A stretch of DNA of 8,640 nt from an uncultured Bacilli bacterium (lineage in GTDB: Bacteria; Bacillota_I; Bacilli_A; RF39; UBA660): assembly GCA_934163035.1 (NCBI GenBank), contig CAKPJX010000030.1:1-8640 (forward strand). Reading direction: 5' to 3'. Positions 1 to 6,372 of the stretch are shown in pieces. The position numbers and the translations under genes were made by a program. The notes beneath the pieces are model-generated. The model searched no databases. It was not told the DNA's origin and worked only from the letters and a program-made list of their open reading frames with translations. Every line of letters begins with the position of its first letter. Position 1 is the stretch's first letter.

Positions 1-5
1 TCTTA

Positions 6-37
6 TCAACCTCCTTTCTAAAATAGAATAGAGGTGA
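6..37 (-). promoter_or_regulatory. Leader hairpin that could mask the edge gene's SD
   Basis: In the minus-strand leader RNA, TCACCTC (37-31) can pair with GAGGTTGA (13-6), with one bulged U, leaving a loop of 17 nt. The 3' arm contains the GAGG core of the SD, so folding would hide the ribosome binding site. The pairing is visible in the sequence. A regulatory role is inference, and short SD-complementary stretches can arise by chance. Confidence 0.35.
10..17 (-). promoter_or_regulatory. Strong SD of a leftward gene starting at or beyond the left edge
   Basis: Read on the minus strand this is AAAGGAGG, a near-perfect match to the anti-SD. It lies 8 nt before base 1, so a start codon whose first base is the A complementary to base 1 would have ideal spacing. 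No coding sequence of that gene is visible, so its product is unknown. It runs in the same direction as the PASTA gene but is separated from it by a terminator and its own promoter. Confidence 0.75.
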
Positions 38-49
38 CACTCATATAAA

Positions 50-75
50 TGTTCCGAGCAAATTATATTGGAACA
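50..75. promoter_or_regulatory. Inverted repeat spanning the -10 and start site (possible operator)
   Basis: TGTTCC (50-55) and GGAACA (70-75) form perfect 6-bp arms separated by 14 bp. On the minus strand the arms bracket the TATAAT at 62-67 and the predicted transcription start. That is the usual position of a repressor operator. The arm sequence does not match any regulator consensus that I can name with confidence, so the operator role is inferred from position and symmetry only. Confidence 0.35.
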
Positions 76-90
76 AAGTAAAAAAAGCAA
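62..90 (-). promoter_or_regulatory. Sigma-A type promoter for the leftward edge gene
   Basis: On the minus strand there is a perfect -10 TATAAT (62-67) and a -35 TTGCTT (85-90), separated by exactly 17 nt. Transcription would begin near base 55 and give a leader of about 55 nt before the strong SD at 10-17. The promoter sits directly after the terminator of the PASTA gene, as expected for an independent unit. The weak -35 is the main reservation. Confidence 0.6.
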
Positions 91-104
91 ACCATCAAAA
101 ATAA

Positions 105-132
105 AGATTCACACAAATCAATGTATGAATCT
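105..132 (-). terminator. Stem-loop terminator of the PASTA gene, with T-runs on both strands
   Basis: AGATTCA (105-111) pairs with TGAATCT (126-132). Two further pairs are possible inside after a mismatch. On the minus strand the stem is followed by TTATTTTT (104-97), as expected for intrinsic termination of the PASTA gene that ends at 187. On the plus strand it is followed by a run of five T (137-141), so it could act in either direction. The stem is AU-rich and only moderately stable. Confidence 0.6.
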
Positions 133-186
133 ATTGTTTTTCTAATTATAAAAGTTAATTTTATCAGTAATTTTATTTAAATAATA

Positions 187-2064
187 TTATTTAACTATAA
201 TTAAGTTAATAGGATTACATGTTGATAAAACCTTTTCATCATAACTACCAGCATTACATACTGAACCAGAGGAAGAATCACCGTTACTACAACTATCAAC
301 AAATGTAGCTGTGATTGTAAATTGAGGATATGCTTGCTTTGTAGCACTTAACACCTGTGCTCCTGTATTTCCACCTTGAATAAAGAACTTTATATTATTG
401 CATGTAGGAGTAGATGGTTTACTATTATTATTGTTATTGTTGTTATTGTTGTTATTACCAGAATTACTATTTGATCCAGAAGGAGCTTTTCCATTACTCA
501 AAGTAACTGTAACGGTTGTACCAGAAGACACCTCAGAGCCAGCACTAATTGATTGACTAATAGCTTTTCCTTTTTCAACACTACTACTATACTTATAAAC
601 AAAACTATAACCAAGACCAGCAGCTTTAAGTTTACTAATGGCTTCGTTTTTAGTTAGACCCTTAACATTAGGAACAGAAACTTTCTTACCATCAGAAATA
701 GTTACAATTATTGTATCACCATTTTTAATAGTATCACCTTTATTATAAGAGTATTTAATAACTTCACCAATTGCTACATCATTACTAAATTCGTGACGTT
801 CTTCATAATTAATATTATATTTAGCTGCCCATTCTCTAAATTCATTAAAGTCTTTAAAATCTCCCATCTTTAATTTACCTTTAGAAAGAGTAATAGTAAT
901 AACGTCACCTTCTTCAACAACGTCACCTTTATTATGACTTGATGAAACAACTTTATTTTCTTCAACTGCTTCATCATATGAATCTTTAAATTCTATTTTT
1001 AATTTATTTTTTATAATCCAATTAGTAATATCAGTAACACTCATTTTCTTTAAATCAGGTACCGTAATTTTTTTACCCTTACTAATAACAATTTTAACAG
1101 TTGTAATATCATCACCAGATATCTTAACCATTGTACCAGGCTTAACATCTTGGCTAATTACATTACCACGCTTAATTTTACTAGAAAAATCATAACTAAT
1201 CTCATACTTAATACCATATTTTTTTAAATAGAATAGGGCTTCAGTTTTACTTTTATTAGTTAAGTCACTGATTTTAACTTCACTATAACCACGTTCTTCT
1301 CCATATGAGAATACAAACTTAATTTCTTCATTTCTTCTAACATTTCCAGATTTACTTTGTTCAATAAGCGTATTTTCTTTTGAATCAGATTGAACAAATT
1401 CAAATATAACATTAGTTAAATAATTCTTCTTAATAAATTCTAAGACATCTTCACTTTCATATCCAACCATATTAGGAATAACAATTTCTTTATCAGGATT
1501 AGGACCTTCACTAACTAAAACATTAACTTCTTTAATATTTTTTAATCTACTACCAGCTTTCACATTTTGATAAATTATATGGTATTCATCAACTATATCA
1601 CTATATTCATAATCTTGATTCAAAGTAATTTTATTATCAGTAGACCATTCTATAGCATTAGTTAAACTTTTACCGACTAAATCATCCATAGTTTTAGTAA
1701 ATGATAGATTAATAATTCCATAAGAAGAGCCAATTTCAAATACTAAATATGATACAAAAACAAAAATCATAAATAATTTAGTTTTCTTTTTATAAAATAA
1801 ATTTCCACTAATACTACCAGTTAAAAGAAGACTGAAAAGTAATATCAATAGACCTCCAATTACATTATTTAAACTATTAAACTTATATAAGGATAATACA
1901 AAATATGTAATACTAAGAATAATCATAATAATTAAAAGACAGGTACCAAAAAAACTTTTTTTCTTTTTAGTATTAATTTTATCTTTATCTTTATTGTTAT
2001 TTATATCATTATTGATCTTTTTAGCAACATCATCATTCTTATTATAAACTTTCTTTTTACTCAA
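187..2064 (-). CDS. Membrane-anchored multi-PASTA-repeat protein without a kinase domain
   Basis: This is a 625-aa protein starting at TTG 2064-2062, where an SD (AGAGGTGA) ends 5 nt upstream. An in-frame ATG at 2121 has no SD and would only add a spurious hydrophobic stretch. Residues 1-37 are Lys/Asn-rich. Hydrophobic segments at about 38-60, 68-90 and 97-117 with a KKKTK loop predict an N-in, C-out topology. Then come about six PASTA-like repeats of 60-68 residues (about 124-187, 193-255, 262-329, 332-396, 398-459, 461-525). They end in VLVSEG, FVFSYG, IVISKG, ITLSKG, VTISDG and VTLSNG. Repeats 2, 4 and 6 open with the typical (V/I)P motif. An SG/N linker (526-551, 11 Asn in a row) leads to a C-terminal domain with Cys 555, 592, 603 and 616. 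PASTA domains in Stk1/PrkC kinases and PBP2x-type proteins bind muropeptides or sense the wall. No kinase or transpeptidase is present here, so a wall-binding or sensing role is inference. Confidence 0.88.
   Translation of the reverse strand: MSKKKVYNKNDDVAKKINNDINNNKDKDKINTKKKKSFFGTCLLIIMIILSITYFVLSLYKFNSLNNVIGGLLILLFSLLLTGSISGNLFYKKKTKLFMIFVFVSYLVFEIGSSYGIINLSFTKTMDDLVGKSLTNAIEWSTDNKITLNQDYEYSDIVDEYHIIYQNVKAGSRLKNIKEVNVLVSEGPNPDKEIVIPNMVGYESEDVLEFIKKNYLTNVIFEFVQSDSKENTLIEQSKSGNVRRNEEIKFVFSYGEERGYSEVKISDLTNKSKTEALFYLKKYGIKYEISYDFSSKIKRGNVISQDVKPGTMVKISGDDITTVKIVISKGKKITVPDLKKMSVTDITNWIIKNKLKIEFKDSYDEAVEENKVVSSSHNKGDVVEEGDVITITLSKGKLKMGDFKDFNEFREWAAKYNINYEERHEFSNDVAIGEVIKYSYNKGDTIKNGDTIIVTISDGKKVSVPNVKGLTKNEAISKLKAAGLGYSFVYKYSSSVEKGKAISQSISAGSEVSSGTTVTVTLSNGKAPSGSNSNSGNNNNNNNNNNNSKPSTPTCNNIKFFIQGGNTGAQVLSATKQAYPQFTITATFVDSCSNGDSSSGSVCNAGSYDEKVLSTCNPINLIIVK
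424..456 (-). repeat. Asn-codon microsatellite (11 AAT/AAC codons)
   Basis: Eleven consecutive Asn codons, a mix of AAT and AAC with a partial AAT-AAC-AAC periodicity, encode the poly-Asn linker between the last PASTA repeat and the cysteine-containing C-terminal domain. Every unit is a whole codon, so slippage by units would change linker length without a frameshift. Confidence 0.85.
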
Positions 2065-2069
2065 AAAAA

Positions 2070-2077
2070 TCACCTCT
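2070..2077 (-). promoter_or_regulatory. SD that fixes the TTG start of the PASTA protein
   Basis: On the minus strand this reads AGAGGTGA, a strong anti-SD match, followed by five T and then TTG. Its presence inside the upstream extension of the frame shows that translation begins at TTG 2064 and not at the ATG 57 nt further upstream. Confidence 0.85.
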
Positions 2078-2089
2078 ATTATATATAAG

Positions 2090-2118
2090 ATTATATAATA
2101 AATAATGAAAAATAAAAA
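2090..2118 (-). promoter_or_regulatory. Weak candidate promoter for the PASTA gene
   Basis: The minus strand carries TATAAT at 2090-2095 with TTTTTA 17 nt upstream (2113-2118), only 3 of 6 matches to the -35 consensus. The start site would fall near 2083, leaving a very short leader before the SD. A second TATAAT at 2078-2083 abuts the SD and is too close to serve. In such AT-rich DNA a chance TATAAT is likely. Confidence 0.3.
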
Positions 2119-2179
2119 CACTTACCCTAAAAAAAGATGTAAAAGAATGTCTAAAAAATTAAACTTAAGAAGTTATATA

Positions 2180-2208
2180 TTTAAATAGAAAAACGACTAT
2201 GCTACAAT
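2180..2208 (+). promoter_or_regulatory. Extended -10 promoter for the anchored protein gene
   Basis: TTTAAA (2180-2185, 4 of 6 to consensus) lies 17 nt before TACAAT (2203-2208), which is preceded by the extended -10 TG (2200-2201). The start site would be near 2215, giving a leader of about 15 nt with the SD GAAAGG at 2215-2220. A short inverted repeat, AACTT-AAG-AAGTT (2162-2174), lies just upstream of the -35. Confidence 0.6.
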
Positions 2209-2229
2209 AAAAATGAAAGGTAGGATTTT

Positions 2230-2994
2230 ATGGAAACAAAAGAAAAAAAGAATAATACTCATGTAGCAGTAGAAGTAATCTTATCAGCAATAATACTAGG
2301 ATTAGGAGTATATATTGCTTATTCAAAGGGGTTAATATTAACTAAAGAAAAAATAACTGGTAAAGGCAATGAACAACAGGAGGAAAAAGTAAAAAAAGAG
2401 GAAGCTGAAGAAAAAACAAAAATTCCAACTGACATGGAAAAGGTAAATAAAGAATTGAATAACTACTTAAGTAAATACTTAACATATAGAAAAGATGAAA
2501 GCTATTTTAATAAAAACATGCTTTCAGATCCATCTAATAAGTTAAATTTAATTAACTTCGTACTTGAAGAAAATGGAATGTGGAACAAAACAAATTATGC
2601 TTCATCAGGAAGCGGACGTCAGGATTTCTCATATATCAGTATAGATACATATAAAACTAAGTATAAAGAAATTTATGGAAATCTAGATGACTTTGAAACT
2701 GAGATGAAAAATGCAAATCCAGCAGTAATCAATGTAGCCAGTAATATTGATTCGACTATGTCATCAAATCTAGTAGCTTGGAATTCAACATTTGGAACAT
2801 CAGCTTATAAGGCAAAAATAGAGGCGTCAAAAATAACATATGACAAATCCAGTAGGCAGTATACAATAACTGGTACAGTACACTATGAAAGTCAATACGA
2901 TGGCATTACACCAGAGAATGATAAGCATACTTTCGAGCTTATATATGCCAACGACGAAGAACAGAATTATTTAATTAGTTTAATGTTATTATAA
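2230..2994 (+). CDS. Single-pass anchored extracytoplasmic protein of unknown function
   Basis: This is a 254-aa protein that I do not recognise. The ATG at 2230 follows GAAAGG (2215-2220) at 9-nt spacing. Residues 12-31 form one hydrophobic helix after a short Lys-rich N-terminus, consistent with an uncleaved signal anchor, N-in and C-out. I see no lipobox or sortase motif. Residues about 39-70 are a Lys/Glu-rich linker. The remainder (about 70-254) looks like a folded, cysteine-free domain. Its C-terminal part, with alternating KITYDKSSRQYTITGTVHYES and HTFELIYANDEE patterns, suggests beta-strands. It is divergent from the PASTA gene across a 165-bp spacer and has its own promoter and terminator, so it is likely monocistronic. 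A general envelope function is as far as the sequence goes. Confidence 0.8.
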   Translation: METKEKKNNTHVAVEVILSAIILGLGVYIAYSKGLILTKEKITGKGNEQQEEKVKKEEAEEKTKIPTDMEKVNKELNNYLSKYLTYRKDESYFNKNMLSDPSNKLNLINFVLEENGMWNKTNYASSGSGRQDFSYISIDTYKTKYKEIYGNLDDFETEMKNANPAVINVASNIDSTMSSNLVAWNSTFGTSAYKAKIEASKITYDKSSRQYTITGTVHYESQYDGITPENDKHTFELIYANDEEQNYLISLMLL

Positions 2995-3007
2995 AAAATA
3001 TATTTAT

Positions 3008-3039
3008 ATAGTCAATGTAAAATATGCATTGGCTATTTT
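3008..3039 (+). terminator. Rho-independent terminator after the anchored protein gene
   Basis: ATAGTCAATG (3008-3017) pairs over 10 bp, with one G-U, with CATTGGCTAT (3027-3036) around a 9-nt loop. It is followed by TTTTAATAATTT. It sits 14 nt after the stop codon and separates this gene from the glycan cluster. Confidence 0.8.
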
Positions 3040-3076
3040 AATAATTTCAGAAATAATAGTAAAATAATCCATTTTG

Positions 3077-3105
3077 TAGACTTTAAGTCGCCTATTTGAT
3101 ACAAT
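3077..3105 (+). promoter_or_regulatory. Promoter of the surface-glycan cluster
   Basis: TAGACT (3077-3082, 4 of 6) and TACAAT (3100-3105, 5 of 6) are separated by 17 nt. They lie between the upstream terminator and the first glycan gene. The leader would be about 23 nt. I see no clear operator. Confidence 0.6.
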
Positions 3106-3123
3106 ATATCTATAAATATATAA

Positions 3124-3129
3124 GTAGGG
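3124..3129 (+). promoter_or_regulatory. SD that selects the second ATG of the fusion gene
   Basis: AGTAGGG directly abuts an ATG at 3130, which leaves no spacing for initiation there. The next in-frame ATG at 3136 is 6 nt from the GGG and is therefore the better start. The difference is only two residues. Confidence 0.6.
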
Positions 3130-3135
3130 ATGAAA

Positions 3136-5445
3136 ATGGCTAAGTCAATAAAAGAAAACTTTAATAAAATATTATCTATTTTTATACTGATTCAACCAGT
3201 TATAGATTTAGTAACTGGTATACTAATTCATAACAAAATTAATTTAACTATAGGAATTATAATAAGAGCGTTATTTTTATTATTTATTGTATATACTTGT
3301 CTTTTTACATATAAAAGAAAAAAATTATTAATTCCATATCTAATTATATTTATTTATTCATTACTATATGTAATAGGAATTATAGTATTTAAAGATAATG
3401 CATCACTCTTTAAAGAGATACAAGGACTATTTAGAACAATGTATTTTCCTCTTCTTTTAATATCCTTATATAGTATAAAAGATGAACTAAATATAAGTAA
3501 ATCAGTATTATTTTCTAGCTTAGTTTTATACTTAGTATTCATAATAGTTCCAACATCTCTAAATATAGGCTTTAAAAGCTATGCTATTACAAAAAGTGGA
3601 ACCCTAGGTTTTTACAATTCAGCAAATGAAATAAGTGGGATTATCTCTATATTAACCCCAATAATATTTATAATGTTTAAAGAATCAAAAAATGTTTTTC
3701 TAAAAATAATATTTACTATAATTTACTTAATAGTAATATTAACAATAGGTACCAAAACACCTTTATTATCATTATTTGTTACAGTATTTTGGCTATATAT
3801 ATGGTTATTATTTAAATTTTTTAAAGAAAAAAAATATAAGTTAATTGGCTTATCTTTACTAGTCATAATAGTAGGCTTATTATCATTAGTAATGGTAATA
3901 CCAAAAACTAATTTTTATAAAAACATTAAAACTCATATAAATTATTTAAAGATTAAAGATGTTGAAGATATAATAGAAAACCCAATAATATTTGATCATT
4001 TTATCTTTAGTGAAAGATTAACATTTTTAGGAAATAAGAAAGATATATATGATAATTCATCTATTTATCAAAAATTATTCGGTATCGGATATCTTGAAAA
4101 TTATAAAGAAACTAAGTTAATTGAAATAGATTATTATGATATATATTATAGTCATGGATTAATAGGCTTTATTGTGTTCTTTAGCATATACATATATGTG
4201 TTAATAGATTTAATAAAAGGTAAACATATAATAGACTTTGATAGATGTATGATAAGTATTAGCTTATTTTTAGTAATAATCTTATCTATGTTTTCGGGCC
4301 ATATTATAACAGCACCAGCTGTTAGCATTTTTGTAGCCATATTAATTATTTATTTAAAAGAAAAAAATAAAAAAGAACTATTATTCACAGCTGTTAATCT
4401 AGAAATAGGTGGTATAGAAACATCACTTATAAATCTAGCAAATAGAATAGATAAAAATAAATATAATGTAACCATTATATTAGAAGAGAAAAAAGGTGTT
4501 CTTTTAAATAGATTAAATAAGAATATAAAAGTATTAGAACTCAAAGTATCTAATAATAAAAATGCAATAATAAGAAAAACAATAAATACATTAAGAAGAT
4601 TAATGTTTACAGTATTCAATTATCATAATTATGACTTTAGTTGTTGCTACGCAACATATGGACTAAGTGGCAATAAACTAAGTAAAATAGCCTCAAGTAA
4701 TAATAGTATCTATGTACATAGTGACTATAAATATGTTTATAAAAATATAAATGATTTTCATGTTTTCTTTGATCAGAGAAAAATTAAAGATTTTAAATAC
4801 ATCATTTTTGTATCAAAAGAATCTCAAAATAGTTTTTTAACTGAATATCCAACCTTAAAGAATAAAACATTAGTATTAAATAATTTTATAGATATAAATT
4901 CTATAATAGAAAAGTCACATCAAAAAATAATAGAAAGAAATAATAAAAATAAAAAGTTATTTGTTTTTATTGGCAGATTAGATGATTCATCTAAAAAATT
5001 AACTAGGGCCTTAAATATAGTAAAAGAATTAAAAAATATTGAACTATTAGTAGTAGGGGATGGACCAGATAGAAAGAAATATGAAAAGTACGTAAAGGAA
5101 AATGATCTATCATCAAGAGTGAAATTTATTGGGCAAAAACCAAACCCTTATCCATATATGAATATAGCTGATTATATAATTTTAACATCAGACTATGAGG
5201 GTTTCCCAGTTGTTTATTTAGAAGCAATAGTGTTAAAGAAGAAAATTATAACAACGGTTCCAACAAGCGATGATCTAATTGATATTAGAAACTATGCAAC
5301 CATTATTTCAAAAGATGAAAAAAAGATGGTAAAAGAAGTAAAAGAGGCACTCGAAAAAACTACAAAGACAAAAGAAATAGATTTAGAACAAGTACAAAAT
5401 GAAAGAATGAAAAGCTTTGAAGCTTTATTTGATGGGGTGATTTAA
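3136..5445 (+). CDS. Fusion of O-antigen ligase/polymerase-like membrane domain and GT4 glycosyltransferase
   Basis: This is a 769-aa protein; the start at 3136 was chosen for SD spacing. Residues 1-408 carry about 11-12 hydrophobic helices. A long non-hydrophobic loop at about 255-340 has family hallmarks: GFYNSANEISG (about 158-168) resembles the G-x-x-N-x-N-E-x-x-G of O-antigen ligases, and LFGIGY (about 314-319) precedes IEIDYYD and SHGLIG. These fit the O-antigen ligase/polymerase superfamily (WaaL/Wzy type), which transfers or joins lipid-linked glycan on the outer face. From about 414 a soluble GT-B glycosyltransferase follows: GGIETSLINLA (425-435), FIGRLDDSSKK (611-621), VVGDGPD (639-645) and the EGFPVVYLE catalytic pair E688/E696 (E-x7-E), as in GT4 retaining enzymes. 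With the cytoplasmic GT domain at the C-terminus, one chain would act on both membrane faces. The acceptor and sugars cannot be read from the sequence. It overlaps the next gene by one base (TAATG). Confidence 0.85.
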   Translation: MAKSIKENFNKILSIFILIQPVIDLVTGILIHNKINLTIGIIIRALFLLFIVYTCLFTYKRKKLLIPYLIIFIYSLLYVIGIIVFKDNASLFKEIQGLFRTMYFPLLLISLYSIKDELNISKSVLFSSLVLYLVFIIVPTSLNIGFKSYAITKSGTLGFYNSANEISGIISILTPIIFIMFKESKNVFLKIIFTIIYLIVILTIGTKTPLLSLFVTVFWLYIWLLFKFFKEKKYKLIGLSLLVIIVGLLSLVMVIPKTNFYKNIKTHINYLKIKDVEDIIENPIIFDHFIFSERLTFLGNKKDIYDNSSIYQKLFGIGYLENYKETKLIEIDYYDIYYSHGLIGFIVFFSIYIYVLIDLIKGKHIIDFDRCMISISLFLVIILSMFSGHIITAPAVSIFVAILIIYLKEKNKKELLFTAVNLEIGGIETSLINLANRIDKNKYNVTIILEEKKGVLLNRLNKNIKVLELKVSNNKNAIIRKTINTLRRLMFTVFNYHNYDFSCCYATYGLSGNKLSKIASSNNSIYVHSDYKYVYKNINDFHVFFDQRKIKDFKYIIFVSKESQNSFLTEYPTLKNKTLVLNNFIDINSIIEKSHQKIIERNNKNKKLFVFIGRLDDSSKKLTRALNIVKELKNIELLVVGDGPDRKKYEKYVKENDLSSRVKFIGQKPNPYPYMNIADYIILTSDYEGFPVVYLEAIVLKKKIITTVPTSDDLIDIRNYATIISKDEKKMVKEVKEALEKTTKTKEIDLEQVQNERMKSFEALFDGVI

Positions 5446-6365
5446 TGCCAAAGTTTAGCATAATAATACCAGTATATAATGTCGAAAAGTATCTAAGAAA
5501 ATGTCTAAATAGTGTTTTTAGTCAAAACTATAAAAATTATGAAGTGATAGTTGTCAATGATGGAACTAAAGATAACAGTATGGATATTGTAAAGGGCTAT
5601 CCAGTCAAAGTAATTAATGAAAAAAATCAGGGGTTAAGTGTTGCTAGAAATAATGGAGTAGAAAAGGCAACTGGAGAATACATCCTATTTTTAGATAGTG
5701 ATGATTACATAGAGAAAGAATTATTAGAAGCGATAGACAAATCATTAGATAATAAACCTGACATTGTAAGATTTCAAATAAGAGAAGTATTTGATGATGG
5801 AAAGAAAATTGATTATCATGAAAAGTCATTCGCCAATAAAACTGGCCAAGAAGCATTCCAATTAATTACAAAATATCACTTTGTAGAAAACGCCTGGTGT
5901 TATGCAATACGAAGAGAATATTATTTAAAAAACAAGTTTAAGTTTAAAGAAAATACTTTTCATGAGGATTTTGGATTATTACCACTCGTTATTATAAAAG
6001 CCAAAAAAGTCAATAGTATCGACTATATTGGCTACAATTATTTACAAAGACAAGGTAGTATAATGAATAATAATGAGTATGCCAAAACCAAAAAGAAAGT
6101 AGAGGATATGTATGGCCACTATTGCTATTTAATAAATGAATCAAAAAAGTTAAGCTTTGACACTTCTATATTTAAAAGCTTTATATCTAATAGTTTAATT
6201 ATAAAGATAACAGAATTAAATGATGAAGATTATAAAATATATTTAAAAAAATTAAAAAAAGATAAAGTATTCGATAATCTCCTAACTGATACATTTCAAA
6301 GAAAAATAAAGAAATATTTATTGAGATATAGCCCTAAAAAGTATTATAAATTTATGAAAAGGTAG
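5445..6365 (+). CDS. Family 2 (GT-A) glycosyltransferase, first copy
   Basis: This is a 306-aa inverting GT2-type enzyme of the Wzz/EpsJ-like surface-glycan kind. The N-terminal GT-A fold shows SIIIPVYN (5-12), the nucleotide-binding VNDGT with D39, NQGLSVARNNG (61-71) and the metal-binding D84-S-D86-D in FLDSDDY. HEDFG (173-177) supplies the likely catalytic base (E174 or D175). The C-terminal third is basic and helical, without clear transmembrane helices, so the enzyme is probably peripheral at the inner membrane face. It uses a nucleotide-sugar donor, but the sugar cannot be predicted. Its start overlaps the previous stop by one base, and the SD GGGGTGAT (5434-5441) lies inside the upstream gene, so translation is probably coupled. 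Confidence 0.9.
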   Translation: MPKFSIIIPVYNVEKYLRKCLNSVFSQNYKNYEVIVVNDGTKDNSMDIVKGYPVKVINEKNQGLSVARNNGVEKATGEYILFLDSDDYIEKELLEAIDKSLDNKPDIVRFQIREVFDDGKKIDYHEKSFANKTGQEAFQLITKYHFVENAWCYAIRREYYLKNKFKFKENTFHEDFGLLPLVIIKAKKVNSIDYIGYNYLQRQGSIMNNNEYAKTKKKVEDMYGHYCYLINESKKLSFDTSIFKSFISNSLIIKITELNDEDYKIYLKKLKKDKVFDNLLTDTFQRKIKKYLLRYSPKKYYKFMKR

Positions 6366-6372
6366 TGATTAA

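Noticed and set aside
48..80. Ten-codon plus-strand ORF (MFRANYIGTK) after GAGGTGA at 31-37
   Set aside because: The SD-like sequence is explained as one arm of the minus-strand leader hairpin, the spacing is 10 nt, and the frame overlaps the inverted repeat and the minus-strand promoter.
424..456. Asn-codon repeat considered as part of a CRISPR or tandem DNA element
   Set aside because: It is an in-frame codon run inside a gene, with no spacers and no flanking repeat structure.
3354..4619. Minus-strand open frames at 3354-3542, 4152-4340 and 4350-4619
   Set aside because: All lie inside the fusion gene, have no SD, and have composition expected of the antisense of AT-rich membrane-protein codons.
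5644..5856. Minus-strand 70-codon frame
   Set aside because: It is antisense to the conserved catalytic core of the first GT2 gene and has no SD or recognisable motif.
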